Below, piece by piece: positions 27,347 to 37,074 of a stretch of 64,000 nt of DNA. Location: contig QCFI01000006.1 of the NCBI GenBank assembly GCA_003280295.1, positions 1 to 64,000 of the forward strand, read 5' to 3'. The first letter of the stretch is position 1; the number at the start of each line of letters is the position of its first letter. Under the pieces are notes generated by a model, which did not search any database, was not told where the DNA came from, and saw only the letters and a program-made list of their open reading frames with translations. Both the position numbers and the translations under genes were made by a program. Source of the DNA: Prochlorococcus sp. AG-363-C20. GTDB lineage: Bacteria; Cyanobacteriota; Cyanobacteriia; PCC-6307; Cyanobiaceae.

Positions 27347-27539
27347 TCGTCACAATTTCAAGGGAATCACCATCCTGTACTTTTTGTTTCTCCCAGTCTG
27401 TGGGGGGCATGATTACTCCATTGAATTCAACAACAACTAAGCGCGGATGATGCCCTAATAGTTCAATTAAACTTGCTAAAGTTAGATTTTTTTGTTTTGG
27501 AGAAATAGTTTTTTCTAAGCCGTTTATTGTTAGCTTCAT
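27327..27539 (-). CDS. thiS: Sulfur carrier protein ThiS
   Basis: A 70-residue ubiquitin-like protein that carries sulfur for the thiazole half of thiamine. MKLTINGLEKTISPK, LIELLGHHPRLVVVEFNGVI and DGDSLEIVTIVGGG fit the family. It ends GGGS rather than GG, so the terminal residue is serine. It overlaps thiE by four bases (ATGA) and DUF1517 by 20 bases, forming one reverse-strand cluster. Confidence 0.88.
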   Translation of the reverse strand: MKLTINGLEKTISPKQKNLTLASLIELLGHHPRLVVVEFNGVIMPPTDWEKQKVQDGDSLEIVTIVGGGS

Positions 27540-28582
27540 GGCATTTGTTCTAGTAGTTCAAGGATTGTTTTAGCAGTGTTATTTGTATGCATTATCGCCT
27601 CAGATAGGGCGACCCTTTTTGCTCCAGCAGAGAGTACCTCGCTTAAATTTGAGCAGTTGATACCACCAATGGCAAACCAAGGTAGCTTTGATGCTTTAGA
27701 TGCCTCGTTAACATAGGTAATGCCAGAAGGCTTGTCCTGGGGCTTGGTTCTTGTTGGGTAAACAGGACCAACGCCAAGATAATCACATCCTTCATCTTCA
27801 GCTGCTTGGATTTGTTTTGAACAATGTGTACTTCGTCCAATTAATTTTTCTGTGCCTAGGAGATTTCGAGCTATTCGAGTTGGCATGTCATCTTGTCCAA
27901 GATGGACACCATCAGCGTCTACAGCAAGGGCAAGGTCTATACGATCATTGACAATGAAAAGAGCTTCATGTTTTTTACATAAAGATGCAAGTTCTTGTGC
28001 CTCGATAATTCTTTCGAAATCACTACCATTTTTGCAGCGATATTGCACCATCCGTATTCCAGCCTCAAGAGCTTTTGCGACGGTCTTTGATAGTTCTCTT
28101 TGAGGTGATGTGATTAGGCATAAATTGCAATATTGAAGTTTCTGAAATCGATGACTTTTAATTGTTGAGGTCAGTATTGTTGATTCAAGCTCATAAAGCT
28201 CATATCGAATTTTGGAAGCACAAGCCGCTAATTCAGGATCGATTGATCGAGTGAACTCTTCTAAAACCCTTAAGGCTTCCTGCACTCTGGAGCAGTTAGC
28301 TGCGATGATTTGTTCGGCGGAATGTCGATTCTCCTGAGAAGAGTGATTTAGGCCGATCCCTGGATCTTTTTTTGTGGCCCTTGCTTTCTTATAGATTTCG
28401 TGATGATGGGCGCCAAGTTGGTGCCTCCAATCTTTGAGAGTTACAACAAGGTCTTTTCGGTTAAGTCCGAACCTGCACCAATCCTCAATTACTCGTAGTC
28501 CCTCACGGGCCCTGTCAAGATTGGCATCTATCAGCTGTGCCACACAAGAGTTTGCGTTTAAAACTATTGACATCCATTTCAT
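27536..28582 (-). CDS. thiE: Thiamine-phosphate synthase with N-terminal extension
   Basis: Couples the HMP and thiazole phosphates to thiamine monophosphate. The C-terminal 200 residues are a typical ThiE TIM barrel (MVQYRCKN, FIVNDRIDLALAVDADGVHLGQ, LIGRSTH, YLGVGPVYPTRTK, FAIGGI). The N-terminal 150 residues (LIDANLDRAREGLRVIEDW, VQEALRVLEEF) are the extra helical domain found in cyanobacterial ThiE. The frame is open to 28645, but starts at ATG 28582 (MKWMSIV) or 28573 are preferred and leave room for the divergent small gene. Confidence 0.92.
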   Translation of the reverse strand: MKWMSIVLNANSCVAQLIDANLDRAREGLRVIEDWCRFGLNRKDLVVTLKDWRHQLGAHHHEIYKKARATKKDPGIGLNHSSQENRHSAEQIIAANCSRVQEALRVLEEFTRSIDPELAACASKIRYELYELESTILTSTIKSHRFQKLQYCNLCLITSPQRELSKTVAKALEAGIRMVQYRCKNGSDFERIIEAQELASLCKKHEALFIVNDRIDLALAVDADGVHLGQDDMPTRIARNLLGTEKLIGRSTHCSKQIQAAEDEGCDYLGVGPVYPTRTKPQDKPSGITYVNEASKASKLPWFAIGGINCSNLSEVLSAGAKRVALSEAIMHTNNTAKTILELLEQMP

Positions 28583-28643
28583 GTCAGTCTTGGCAGAATC
28601 GCATGCCCTTCGATTGATGGAGAATAGTGGTTCTGAGAGCAGC

Positions 28644-28736
28644 ATGAATGTGCTGATTTGGGGAGTTGTTCTCTTAGGCAGTATTGGTGTATTTGTTGTT
28701 TGGGGATTGGCTAATGCTTATCCAGGAAATATATGA
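28644..28736 (+). CDS. 30-residue single-span membrane peptide
   Basis: An ATG-to-TGA frame encodes a 30-residue peptide beginning MNVLIWGVVLLGSIGVFVVW and ending with a short polar tail (YPGNI). It has one membrane helix, resembling the size and style of small photosystem or cytochrome b6f subunits, but does not match PetL, PetM, PetN, PsaI, PsaM, PsbI or PsbM as I remember them. The frame is open upstream, with possible starts at ATG 28617 or 28581. It is divergent from thiE and convergent on ribF. Identity is unknown. Confidence 0.55.
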   Translation: MNVLIWGVVLLGSIGVFVVWGLANAYPGNI

Positions 28737-28742
28737 ATCCAA

Positions 28743-29702
28743 TTAATTGTGGCAGAAACGCTGTAATTTTGTTTTAGCTAAATTGGCATCTAGGCCAATT
28801 TGAACACTAAGTGCTTTTAAATTCTCAAATCGTTTTTGATCTCTTAGCTTTTGAACAGGTTCGATAATTAATTCTTTTCCTGTCAAGTCAATTTGCTGGT
28901 CAATGAGGTGGACTTCTACAGCTGAAGGTGAAGTGGGATCAACAGTTGGTTGAGGGCCTAGATTCATAACAGCTGCAGATGGAGATCCATTTATATTTGT
29001 CCAGGCCCAAGCGGCATAGACGCCTTGGCCAGGAAGAAATTTGCGTCCGTCCACCTGTAAGTTTGCAGTTGGCCAACCCAATCCTTTTCCTAGACCTTTC
29101 CCTGGAACAACATTTCCTCGAAAGCGATAGGCTCTCCCCATAAGCTTTTTGGCTATGTTTAGGTGTCCTTCTTTAAGGGCAGAACGTATGCGGCTACTAC
29201 TCATCCGGCCTTCTATATCTTTTAATATTGGGACGACTGAAACTTTTATCCCTGAGCTTGAAGCTATTTTTTGCAGGGTTAATGCATCTCCTTCACGATT
29301 ACATCCGAATCTGAAATTTGCCCCTACAGCAATATGCTTTGCTTGTAATGTTTTGAGAAGTATTTGATTAACAAATTCTTCGGGGCTTAGGGCTGCTAAA
29401 GAATGATCAAAGGGGACTAATACAAGTTGTTTTACGCCAATTGGTTTAAGGAGAGAAGTTTTTTCAGAAGGGAGATCTAGCCTTAATCTTGTTTCCCCAT
29501 AGAGAACTTCGCGTGGATGGGGCCAGAAGCTAAGGACTGTAGGCACTCCAAGTTGATTCTTTGTGATTATTTCAATCACACGGCGATGGCCGGCATGAAG
29601 GCCGTCGAAACTCCCTACTGCTAGAGCTGTAGGAAGTAATGCCTGCTTAGGAGAGCAGAGAGGAATCAAGAGGTGCGTGCAAATTGTGCGTTTTGATGGC
29701 AA
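28743..29702 (-). CDS. ribF: Bifunctional riboflavin kinase / FAD synthetase
   Basis: Makes FMN then FAD. The 319 residues have the adenylyltransferase domain (VGSFDGLHAGHRRVI, SFWPHPREVL, VGANFRFGCNREGD, MSSSRIRSAL) and the kinase domain (GKGLGKGLGWPTANL, PGQGVYAAWAW, NLGPQPTV, VEVHLID). Both active-site sets are complete. It ends seven bases after the 30-residue membrane gene in convergent orientation. Confidence 0.95.
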   Translation of the reverse strand: MPSKRTICTHLLIPLCSPKQALLPTALAVGSFDGLHAGHRRVIEIITKNQLGVPTVLSFWPHPREVLYGETRLRLDLPSEKTSLLKPIGVKQLVLVPFDHSLAALSPEEFVNQILLKTLQAKHIAVGANFRFGCNREGDALTLQKIASSSGIKVSVVPILKDIEGRMSSSRIRSALKEGHLNIAKKLMGRAYRFRGNVVPGKGLGKGLGWPTANLQVDGRKFLPGQGVYAAWAWTNINGSPSAAVMNLGPQPTVDPTSPSAVEVHLIDQQIDLTGKELIIEPVQKLRDQKRFENLKALSVQIGLDANLAKTKLQRFCHN

Positions 29703-29729
29703 GTTTGAACGAGCGCAGCACGTATAGGC

Positions 29730-30293
29730 ATGGCTGACAAACTTGACTTCCAGCTTCTTTCTTTAGGTATGCGTCGCATCGGCTGGATTCGTTTTTGGGT
29801 TCAGACAGTTCTTGGAATAGTAGTTGTAGGAGTTTTGCTCTTTAATAATGTTGGGAGCAGTCTTGCACGTAACTCAGAGCGAGCTTTGGGATTAGGCCCA
29901 GGTTTGTCTCTAACAACTTTGGCGTTTTTTTTCTTGCTATATGGGCTTTGGCAGGGTTGGTTGATAGTACGCACTGGCAGAGCTCTTGATAGTGCTGCAA
30001 GGCCAAGTCGGGGCGAAACAAGTCGTTTGTTGAAAAGAGGTCTAATCGCAGATCTTTTGGGATTGGTTTTTGCATCCGTTGGTTATCAAACATTAGCTGG
30101 AGCATTGTTTGTTCAGGCCTCGATGCAAGCCCCTGGGATTTCAATAGGGGCTGGGATGAGGGCCATGGAAAACTATCCAATTACTTCTTTGGAAATGCTT
30201 TCTGTGTTAAGCAATACGCAAGTTTTATTTGCACATGTCATTGGAGTGATTTTTTCTCTTTGGTTGCTGCAGCGAATTTATAGAACTAATTGA
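29730..30293 (+). CDS. DUF3611-family membrane protein
   Basis: A 187-residue protein with four hydrophobic segments ([78 protein letters not shown]) and a basic cytosolic loop between helices two and three. It matches the DUF3611 family of cyanobacteria and plastids, of unknown role. It overlaps the 3' end of surE by 16 bases in convergent orientation. Confidence 0.82.
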   Translation: MADKLDFQLLSLGMRRIGWIRFWVQTVLGIVVVGVLLFNNVGSSLARNSERALGLGPGLSLTTLAFFFLLYGLWQGWLIVRTGRALDSAARPSRGETSRLLKRGLIADLLGLVFASVGYQTLAGALFVQASMQAPGISIGAGMRAMENYPITSLEMLSVLSNTQVLFAHVIGVIFSLWLLQRIYRTN

Positions 30294-31087
30294 TTCTGAA
30301 GTTCTATTTTAGGCAAGTCTGAAAGCTTCCCTCGCCAAAAAAGATCAGGCTGAATTGGAGTCAGAGAAGGCGAAGAGTCGCTTATTTGTGCAACGTCGCT
30401 AGGCCATTCAGATGGTCCATCACCGGCTGTTTTGAGATCTTTTACTGCTTTTCCTGCTAACCAATAGTAGGTGTCCCCTCGAGGATCTTTTCTGCGAGTG
30501 AATTGTTCTTCGTAATGACGAATAGAAAGTCTGGTCCAACGAAGAGGCCCCATTTCTTTAAACTGACATGGAGGAATATTCAAGTTGAGTAGAAGGCTTT
30601 CAGGCCATTCATTCTCAAGAATGTTTTCTACAATATCCATTGTCAGTTCTCCTGCTAATTTGAACTTTCGCCATTGAAAGCAGGCAATGCTAATTGCCAT
30701 AGCGGGTATCCCTTCAAGGGTCCCTTCTAGGGCGGCTGCGATAGTCCCAGAGCAGAAGATGTCCGTTCCTAGATTTGGACCATGATTAATACCAGATAGA
30801 ACTAGATCTGGCTTTTCTTGGAGAAGCTCACAGAGAGCTAATTTGACGCAATCTGCAGGAGTGCCATTACAGCCCCAAGCGGTTACATTTTCTGCGAATA
30901 ATTCGTCTGCTCTTTCTACACGAATTGGTGATTGGAGAGTGAGACCATGTCCAGTCGCTGACCTTTCTTGATCTGGGCAAACTACTGTGACTTTGTGCCC
31001 TCTTCTTGTTGCTGCATGAGCAAGAGTTCTTATACCTTCTGCAAAAACACCATCGTCATTGCTAATTAGAATTCTTAGAGGATGCAT
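30278..31087 (-). CDS. surE: 5'-nucleotidase SurE
   Basis: Metal-dependent phosphatase acting on nucleoside monophosphates. The 269-residue protein has the metal site [25 protein letters not shown] and [25 protein letters not shown], with LNLNIPP near the C-terminal part. It is divergent from pheS by 37 bases. Confidence 0.94.
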   Translation of the reverse strand: MHPLRILISNDDGVFAEGIRTLAHAATRRGHKVTVVCPDQERSATGHGLTLQSPIRVERADELFAENVTAWGCNGTPADCVKLALCELLQEKPDLVLSGINHGPNLGTDIFCSGTIAAALEGTLEGIPAMAISIACFQWRKFKLAGELTMDIVENILENEWPESLLLNLNIPPCQFKEMGPLRWTRLSIRHYEEQFTRRKDPRGDTYYWLAGKAVKDLKTAGDGPSEWPSDVAQISDSSPSLTPIQPDLFWRGKLSDLPKIELQNQLVL

Positions 31088-31124
31088 TGCGAAGGTTGCA
31101 CTATTTAGAACTTAATCGTCATGG

Positions 31125-32165
31125 GTGCCTAAAGTCTTTAGTCCATATCCTTCTGACGTGGGAACTTCAATCTCCTTTAATCAACTCAAAGTAGAGCTTG
31201 AGCTTCTGGAGGTAGAAGCTGAAAAAGAAATTGAGAACGCGATTGATGCAGACTCCCTTGAAAAATTGAGGGTAAACCTGCTCGGTAAGAAAGGTCGTCT
31301 TTCTTCCGTGCTTGGTGCTATGGGGAATCTCCCAGGCCCTGAGCGCCCATTAGTTGGGCAAAGGGCCAATGTGCTTAAAAAACAATTGCAAGGTTTGATT
31401 GCAGAGCGTTCACAGCTTCTAAAAACGAAATTATTAGCTGATTTAGTTGATAAAGAGACCATAGATGTAACGGCCCCTCCAATTGGCACTCCTTTAGGTA
31501 AACGTCACCCATTAATTAGGACTACTGAGGAGATTGTTGATCTGTTTTGTGGCTTGGGTTACACAGTTGCTGAAGGACCTGAGGTGGAAAATGATCATTA
31601 CAATTTCTCTGCATTAAATATTCCTGAGAACCATCCTGCAAGGGATATGCAGGATACTTTTTATCTTGGTGAAAACCTTCTTTTAAGGACTCATACTTCT
31701 CCTGTTCAGATACGTTACTTAGAGCAAAATCCCCCTCCTGTCAGAATCGTTTCTCCTGGAAGGGTTTATCGACGAGATTCAGTCGATTCGACTCATTCAC
31801 CCGTTTTTCATCAGGTTGAAGTACTTGCTATAGATGAAAATCTCGATTTCAGCCATCTTCGGGGCACTGTAATGGCTTTTCTCAAGGCTTTCTTTGGAGA
31901 CCTACCTGTGCGTTTTCGTGCAAGTTATTTCCCTTTCACAGAACCCTCAGCAGAAGTTGATGTTCAATGGCGTGGACGTTGGCTTGAAGTAATGGGATGC
32001 GGCATGGTTGATCCTGCTGTCCTGCAGGGTCTAGGCCTTGATCCTGATCGATGGAGTGGTTTTGCTGCAGGTCTTGGAGTGGAACGTTTTTGTATGGTTC
32101 GTCATGGAATTGATGACATTAGGAGGCTTTACACAAGTGATCTACGCTTTTTGGAGCAATTTTGA
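31125..32165 (+). CDS. pheS: Phenylalanyl-tRNA synthetase alpha subunit
   Basis: Class II synthetase catalytic subunit. Of 346 residues, the N-terminal 100 are the tRNA-binding coiled coil, then motif 1, [34 protein letters not shown] (motif 2) and [18 protein letters not shown] (motif 3). It starts with GTG at 31125, with no ATG in frame before the conserved helix. Length is normal. pheT is not in the window, so the two subunits are encoded apart. Confidence 0.95.
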   Translation: MPKVFSPYPSDVGTSISFNQLKVELELLEVEAEKEIENAIDADSLEKLRVNLLGKKGRLSSVLGAMGNLPGPERPLVGQRANVLKKQLQGLIAERSQLLKTKLLADLVDKETIDVTAPPIGTPLGKRHPLIRTTEEIVDLFCGLGYTVAEGPEVENDHYNFSALNIPENHPARDMQDTFYLGENLLLRTHTSPVQIRYLEQNPPPVRIVSPGRVYRRDSVDSTHSPVFHQVEVLAIDENLDFSHLRGTVMAFLKAFFGDLPVRFRASYFPFTEPSAEVDVQWRGRWLEVMGCGMVDPAVLQGLGLDPDRWSGFAAGLGVERFCMVRHGIDDIRRLYTSDLRFLEQF

Positions 32166-32263
32166 TTAAGCCTTGAAGTCATATGAATTGATGACAGTGA
32201 CGCTTAGTTCAAAAAAGTAAACCTTTCATTTAAACTTAAAGTGTTGTTCGTCTAATTCGATCG

Positions 32264-33172
32264 GTGCCCCGAGTCGGACTGATCGTGAATGATGGCAAGG
32301 ATCTTGCTGTTGAGACTGCCTTAATAATTCAGCAGAGACTGGAGAAGGAAGGTCACCAGGTTGTTCGAGTAAGTAGCTCTGGAGGGATGGTGGGCTTTGC
32401 TAATCCCGACCAACAGATGCGGATGTTGGGTTACAACGCATGCGTGCCAGAGGGTTTTGATGCCTCTATGCCTTTTGCAATTGTTCTTGGTGGGGATGGC
32501 ACGGTCCTTTCAGCGGCCCGTCAGACTGCGCCTGTAAATGTACCTATTCTTACTATTAATACTGGTCACATGGGCTTTTTGGCAGAAGCTTATTTGACTG
32601 ATTTAGATAGAGCGCTTGAGCAGCTTTTATCAATGCAATGGATGCTTGAAGAACGCAATAGTCTTGTGGTTAGTGTTATGCGTGGCGATCAACGTCGTTG
32701 GGAGGCTCTTTGTCTAAATGAGATGGCATTGCATCGTGAGCCTCTTACAAGTATGTGTCACTTTGAAGTTTCTATAGGTCGTCATGCACCTGTTGATATT
32801 TCTGCGGATGGTGTAATCCTTTCTACACCTACTGGTTCTACAGCTTATTCCTTGAGTGCAGGTGGTCCAGTAATTAGTCCAGATTGCCCTGTATTGCAGT
32901 TGACACCTATTGCTCCCCATTCACTTGCTTCAAGAGCTCTTGTTTTTAGTGATCGGGAACCTGTGACTGTTTTTCCTGCTACACCTGAAAGATTGATGAT
33001 GGTTGTTGATGGGAGCGCAGGATGTTATGTATGGCCAGAAGATAGGGTTTTGATACGTCGTAGTGACCATCCTGTGAAATTTGTGCGATTGAGAGATCAT
33101 GAGTTTTTCCAGGTATTGCGAAATAAGTTGGGTTGGGGTTTACCTCATGTAGCCAAGCCTGACCGGCAATAA
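32264..33172 (+). CDS. nadK: NAD kinase
   Basis: Phosphorylates NAD to NADP, needed for photosynthetic reductant. The 302-residue protein has [11 protein letters not shown] (GGDG nucleotide motif), [10 protein letters not shown] and [21 protein letters not shown]. The start is GTG 32264. It is separated by 98 bases from pheS and by three bases from the DUF192 gene. Confidence 0.94.
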   Translation: MPRVGLIVNDGKDLAVETALIIQQRLEKEGHQVVRVSSSGGMVGFANPDQQMRMLGYNACVPEGFDASMPFAIVLGGDGTVLSAARQTAPVNVPILTINTGHMGFLAEAYLTDLDRALEQLLSMQWMLEERNSLVVSVMRGDQRRWEALCLNEMALHREPLTSMCHFEVSIGRHAPVDISADGVILSTPTGSTAYSLSAGGPVISPDCPVLQLTPIAPHSLASRALVFSDREPVTVFPATPERLMMVVDGSAGCYVWPEDRVLIRRSDHPVKFVRLRDHEFFQVLRNKLGWGLPHVAKPDRQ

Positions 33173-33175
33173 AAT

Positions 33176-33685
33176 TTGCTGTTAAATCTTTTTAAGACTA
33201 AATATACTTTTCTCGTTTTTTTCGGCATCGGATTAGTGATCTTTAATAGACTTTTTGGCGGAGTAGTTAATTCATCGGAATTTATTTCGCCTCAATTTTT
33301 ACCTTTAGAAGCGGAATGGTGTTTCTCTAATGGATATTGCCTATTGCTAGAAGTTGCAGATAGAAACCATGAAAAGAAAATAGGATTAATGCATAGATTA
33401 TCTCTTATTGATGGGACAGGAATGTGGTTTCATTTCTCTACCTCACAACGAGTAAACTTTTGGATGTATAAAACATTAATTCCTCTAGATATGGTTTTTA
33501 TTCTAGAAGGCTATATAGTATCTATAAATGCTAATGTGCAGCCTTGTCCTTTACTTCCATGCCCTAGCTATGGGCCTAGTCAAAGTATTGATAGTGTCAT
33601 CGAACTGCCGGCAGGAACAGTAGATAAATTGAAAATTAAAGTTGGTGATTTTGTACAAATCAATAAAGAAATATCATCAAAATAA
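33176..33685 (+). CDS. DUF192-family exported protein
   Basis: A 169-residue protein with an N-terminal hydrophobic signal or anchor (YTFLVFFGIGLVIFNRLFGG) and a DUF192 domain at about residues 50-165, recognised by IGLMHRLSL, GTGMWFHFSTSQRVNFWMYKTLIPLDMVFI (split here by function) and a C-terminal ELPAGTVDKLKIKVGDFV. It starts with TTG 33176, three bases after nadK. The family role is not established. Confidence 0.8.
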   Translation: MLLNLFKTKYTFLVFFGIGLVIFNRLFGGVVNSSEFISPQFLPLEAEWCFSNGYCLLLEVADRNHEKKIGLMHRLSLIDGTGMWFHFSTSQRVNFWMYKTLIPLDMVFILEGYIVSINANVQPCPLLPCPSYGPSQSIDSVIELPAGTVDKLKIKVGDFVQINKEISSK

Positions 33686-33711
33686 GAATTTTCATAGTCA
33701 AATAAAAGGTA

Positions 33712-35019
33712 CTATAAGACCTTTCCTTTAATAATAAAGACGGGATTAATAGGTGCCAATCTGGTGCCATTAGCAAGAGGGACTCCTCTCCATGGTTGAT
33801 GTTGACTAATGTTTAATTTACAATGTGATTTTTTCAAGATTACGATTAATTCTGAAGCGGCTTCCAATGTCACAACAGGGATAACTACAATCCCGCCAGG
33901 CTTCAATCTTTTGACAATTATTTCCAAGAGTTTTTTTCGATATTTTCCACCACCTCCAAGTATTGCTCTATCTGGTTTAGAAAGATTTTTGGAGAAATTG
34001 TGATCACTTAATACTTCAAGAGCTTCGGCTTCGATGATTGCAGAGGGATTGACGAATAACCGTTTTGCATTAGCTGAAATCAAGGCACATGCACCTATAC
34101 GTTTTTCTATTGCTAATAGTCTTAGTTTTGGTCTTAATCGAAGTGCTTCAAGACCTACGCTTCCAACACCTGCTCCAATATCCCAAAGTACTCCTTGTGC
34201 TGGTAATTCAAGATCAGCAATTAATTGAACTCTAATTTCACGCTTAGTCATTAGACCAGGCTGATCATCATGTTGCAAATAGAAACCATCATCTATTCCA
34301 AATAAGGGAAGGACTTCAGTCGAAGATGTAGATGCTTTTTCCGCAAGAAGTACAACAAGATGAAGAGGGTGAAGCTCAATTGGTAATTCCTCTACAGGCA
34401 TTATCTTTTGTACTCGTTCTTGTGGATGCCCTAATTGCTCGCAAACCCAGAATGCATAACTTTTTTCTAATCCAGATGCACGAAGGTATGTCCTAACTTC
34501 TTCAGCACCCCCTCTAGAAGGGTCAGTAAGTATTGCTAGGGCTTTTGGCCTTTTTTGTAAAACCTTAGCTAAATGAGAAGAATCTCGACCATGAAGGCTG
34601 ATCCAACTTGCATCTTGCCATGTTCGTCCTAAACGAGCGAATGCTAGTTGAAGAGAAGTTGTACAAGGGTGGAACCTCAGCCTACTTGGTGGTAAAGATT
34701 CAATTAGGCATCTTCCGATGCCAAACCAAAGAGGATCTCCACTGGCTAGCACGATAGTTTTTGTGTTTTGACTTTTGAGCCAAATAATTAGTTCTTGTGG
34801 CTTGTCACTGGCGAACATTTCAGGAAGTGCTTTCCTGCTTTTTGTATCGGCCCACCATTGAGGAATAGTCGATAAAATCCTCTCAGGGGCAGCTATTTTT
34901 TGCGATGAAAGAATTAGCTCCTGAAGAAACAATGGAAGCGTTATCAAACCGGCAGCATCTGTGCCAATGACGTGTATCGGATTTTCAATTTTATTTTGTG
35001 GACTCTTTTTTGATTGCAT
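33712..35019 (-). CDS. cobL: Precorrin-6Y C5,15-methyltransferase (CbiE-CbiT fusion)
   Basis: Methylates C5 and C15 and decarboxylates in cobalamin synthesis. The 435 residues form two parts: an N-terminal CbiE-type tetrapyrrole methylase (IHVIGTDAAGLITLP, TIVLASGDPLWFGIGR, WISLHGRDSSHL) and a C-terminal CbiT Rossmann methyltransferase from about 235 (LMTKREIRVQ, LWDIGAGVGSVGLEALR, AILGGGGKYRKKLLE). It ends 26 bases from the convergent DUF192 gene. Confidence 0.92.
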   Translation of the reverse strand: MQSKKSPQNKIENPIHVIGTDAAGLITLPLFLQELILSSQKIAAPERILSTIPQWWADTKSRKALPEMFASDKPQELIIWLKSQNTKTIVLASGDPLWFGIGRCLIESLPPSRLRFHPCTTSLQLAFARLGRTWQDASWISLHGRDSSHLAKVLQKRPKALAILTDPSRGGAEEVRTYLRASGLEKSYAFWVCEQLGHPQERVQKIMPVEELPIELHPLHLVVLLAEKASTSSTEVLPLFGIDDGFYLQHDDQPGLMTKREIRVQLIADLELPAQGVLWDIGAGVGSVGLEALRLRPKLRLLAIEKRIGACALISANAKRLFVNPSAIIEAEALEVLSDHNFSKNLSKPDRAILGGGGKYRKKLLEIIVKRLKPGGIVVIPVVTLEAASELIVILKKSHCKLNISQHQPWRGVPLANGTRLAPINPVFIIKGKVL

Positions 35020-35094
35020 TTAAAAATCTTTTCGAGAACATTTAATGGATCTTTACTGGAATAGTCATAATCTTTTCTTTGATCGCAACGATTA

Positions 35095-35385
35095 GTGGAA
35101 AAGACAAACTATTTGAGAACTCAAAGTTCTGAAAGACGAAGACGATTGCACGAACTGGTGATTGCGTTAATAGGTCAGCAACAAGAGTTGGAACTTGTGG
35201 ATGCTGAAGCCCCAAGCTTCGATGGGAGAAGCAGCTGTTTTAAAACCACTGAGGACCCCGCACTTTGGTTGGAACGTAACAGGCGTATTCTTCAGAACTA
35301 TCAGTCTTTGGTACGGTCTGCAATAACTTTGGATGATTTAATTGATTCCGAACAATTTGAAACTGGAAGAAATACTGAACATTAA
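35095..35385 (+). CDS. Conserved small picocyanobacterial protein
   Basis: A 96-residue, charged, helix-rich protein starting with GTG (MEKTNYLRTQSSERRRRLHE) with a conserved-looking block DPALWLERNRRILQNYQSLV. No membrane segment or catalytic motif is seen. It overlaps the next gene and is divergent from cobL by 75 bases. Function unknown. Confidence 0.68.
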   Translation: MEKTNYLRTQSSERRRRLHELVIALIGQQQELELVDAEAPSFDGRSSCFKTTEDPALWLERNRRILQNYQSLVRSAITLDDLIDSEQFETGRNTEH

Positions 35386-35884
35386 ACATATAAAGAGGAC
35401 CTTGGCTTGCTTTTTTTTAGTGTTGGTCTTTTTGTTTTTAAGTCCAGCAAAAGCTAAGGCAAAGCTCAAGTTTAGTGAAGATGGAACTTCCTTCTCGCGA
35501 AGTTTGGAGACTCTTCGGGATCTCGATTATCAAAGCTGGCAAATAGTTGTATATCCCTTGGATCAAGCAGAAGAGAATTTAGTTTTGCGGATAGTTGGCT
35601 ATCCAGGTACTTTGCGCATAGATCATCCAATATCACTAAAGGTGCACGCGGGGCTAAAGGATTGGGTACTAGAAGATATAACCTTGCTCAATCCAAAATT
35701 GGCCAATGATCCTCGGGAAGCAGCTGCAGAGTTTGAATTATCTCCTTTGATTAATGATTTAACCAATAACCGTCCTTTGCGTTTCGAATTGCCTGGCGTT
35801 TTTACTGATTTACCTATTCCCCCTTATGTAGTGGCCGAGTGGCGTTCTTTTCTTAAAGAGAAATTGGTGGATGAACAAAACTGA
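35342..35884 (+). CDS. DUF3122-family exported protein
   Basis: A secreted or periplasmic protein of up to 180 residues. The signal peptide is visible (RTLACFFLVLVFLFLSPAKAKA), followed by a DUF3122 domain (SLETLRDLDYQSWQIVVYP, LRIVGYPGTLRIDHP, FTDLPIPPYVVAEWRSFL). The frame opens at TTG 35342 inside the previous gene; the real start may be a later TTG or ATA-region codon, as no ATG is present before the signal. It overlaps ribD by 14 bases. Confidence 0.75.
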   Translation: MIPNNLKLEEILNIKHIKRTLACFFLVLVFLFLSPAKAKAKLKFSEDGTSFSRSLETLRDLDYQSWQIVVYPLDQAEENLVLRIVGYPGTLRIDHPISLKVHAGLKDWVLEDITLLNPKLANDPREAAAEFELSPLINDLTNNRPLRFELPGVFTDLPIPPYVVAEWRSFLKEKLVDEQN

Positions 35885-36980
35885 ACCCGATCTTTCCTTT
35901 TGGGCACATTGGATGCACCGTGCTCTTCAGCTTGCTTATCTCGCGGATGGTTCTACCAGCCCTAACCCTTTAGTAGGTGCGGTTGCTCTTGATGTCGCGG
36001 GAAAATTAGTTGGAGAGGGATTCCATGCTCGTGCAGGGTTTCCTCATGCAGAGGTGGAGGCCTTGGACCAAGCAGGTGTTAAAGCTAAAGGCGGAACTCT
36101 AGTTGTAACTCTTGAACCTTGTTGCCATCAGGGACGGACTGCCCCATGTACAGAAAAAATTTTGAGATCTGGGGTCTCGAGGGTTGTTGTTGCGATGCAA
36201 GATCCAGATCCTCGTGTTTCTGGTTTAGGGATTTCTAGGCTACGTGAGGCTGGAGTTGAAGTCTTGACTGGATTATTGGAGAAAGAAGCGGCTTTTCAGA
36301 ATAGAGCTTATATTTTTAGAGTCCGTACGGGACGCCCGTGGGGGATCCTTAAGTGGGCAATGAGCTTGGATGGAAGAACAGGGCTCCCAAGTGGAGAAAG
36401 TAAGTGGATCAGTGGCTCTAGAGCACGTAGTTGGGTCCATAAATTGCGTGCTACTTGTGATGCTGTGATAGTTGGAAGTGGAACTATTCGTGCAGATAAC
36501 CCCTTGCTAACAAGTAGAGGCATTTCTGAACCAGAACCTTTACGAGTAGCTCTAACAAGAAGTCTCAATTTGCCTTTTGATGCTCAACTTTGGGATGTAA
36601 AAGTAGCAAAAACCCTAATTGCATATGGTCCGGATGCATTGAAAGACCTTCTTGCAAAATTCCCTCCAGGTCCTGAGCATCTGGCCCTGGATTCAACAGA
36701 CCCTCTTGAATTGCTTAATGCCCTGGCCAAAAAAAATTGTAATCGTGTTCTTTGGGAATGTGGGCCTGCACTAGCAGCTTCTGCTATTGAAATGGGTTGT
36801 GTCCAGGAGCTAGCAATATTTATGGCTCCAAAGTTATTAGGCGGAGTTCCTGCTATGACACCATTAGCGAACTTAGGCTATACCGCTATGAATCAAGTGT
36901 TATTTGTTAGCGATTGTTCTGTAAAGACAATTGGCCAAGATTGGCTTTTTAAGATGCTTTTGCCTCAGTTGGAAGTTTGA
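35871..36980 (+). CDS. ribD: Riboflavin biosynthesis deaminase/reductase RibD
   Basis: Carries out the two steps after GTP cyclohydrolase II in riboflavin synthesis. The N-terminal zinc deaminase (HAEVEAL, PCCHQGRTAPC) spans about residues 1-150 and the NADPH reductase follows (GRPWGILKWAMSLDGRTGL, VGSGTIRADNPLL, WECGPALAASAIE). Length of 369 residues is usual. ribF is at 28.7 kb. It overlaps the DUF3122 gene. Confidence 0.94.
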   Translation: MNKTEPDLSFWAHWMHRALQLAYLADGSTSPNPLVGAVALDVAGKLVGEGFHARAGFPHAEVEALDQAGVKAKGGTLVVTLEPCCHQGRTAPCTEKILRSGVSRVVVAMQDPDPRVSGLGISRLREAGVEVLTGLLEKEAAFQNRAYIFRVRTGRPWGILKWAMSLDGRTGLPSGESKWISGSRARSWVHKLRATCDAVIVGSGTIRADNPLLTSRGISEPEPLRVALTRSLNLPFDAQLWDVKVAKTLIAYGPDALKDLLAKFPPGPEHLALDSTDPLELLNALAKKNCNRVLWECGPALAASAIEMGCVQELAIFMAPKLLGGVPAMTPLANLGYTAMNQVLFVSDCSVKTIGQDWLFKMLLPQLEV

Positions 36981-37074
36981 GAATCTTTCACTACGTTCGG
37001 TTCTTTCGCCAGATGAAGCAAACGCTTTATACCCGTCATGCTTAATTTAGTACCTAATTAATTTCTTTATTGCC

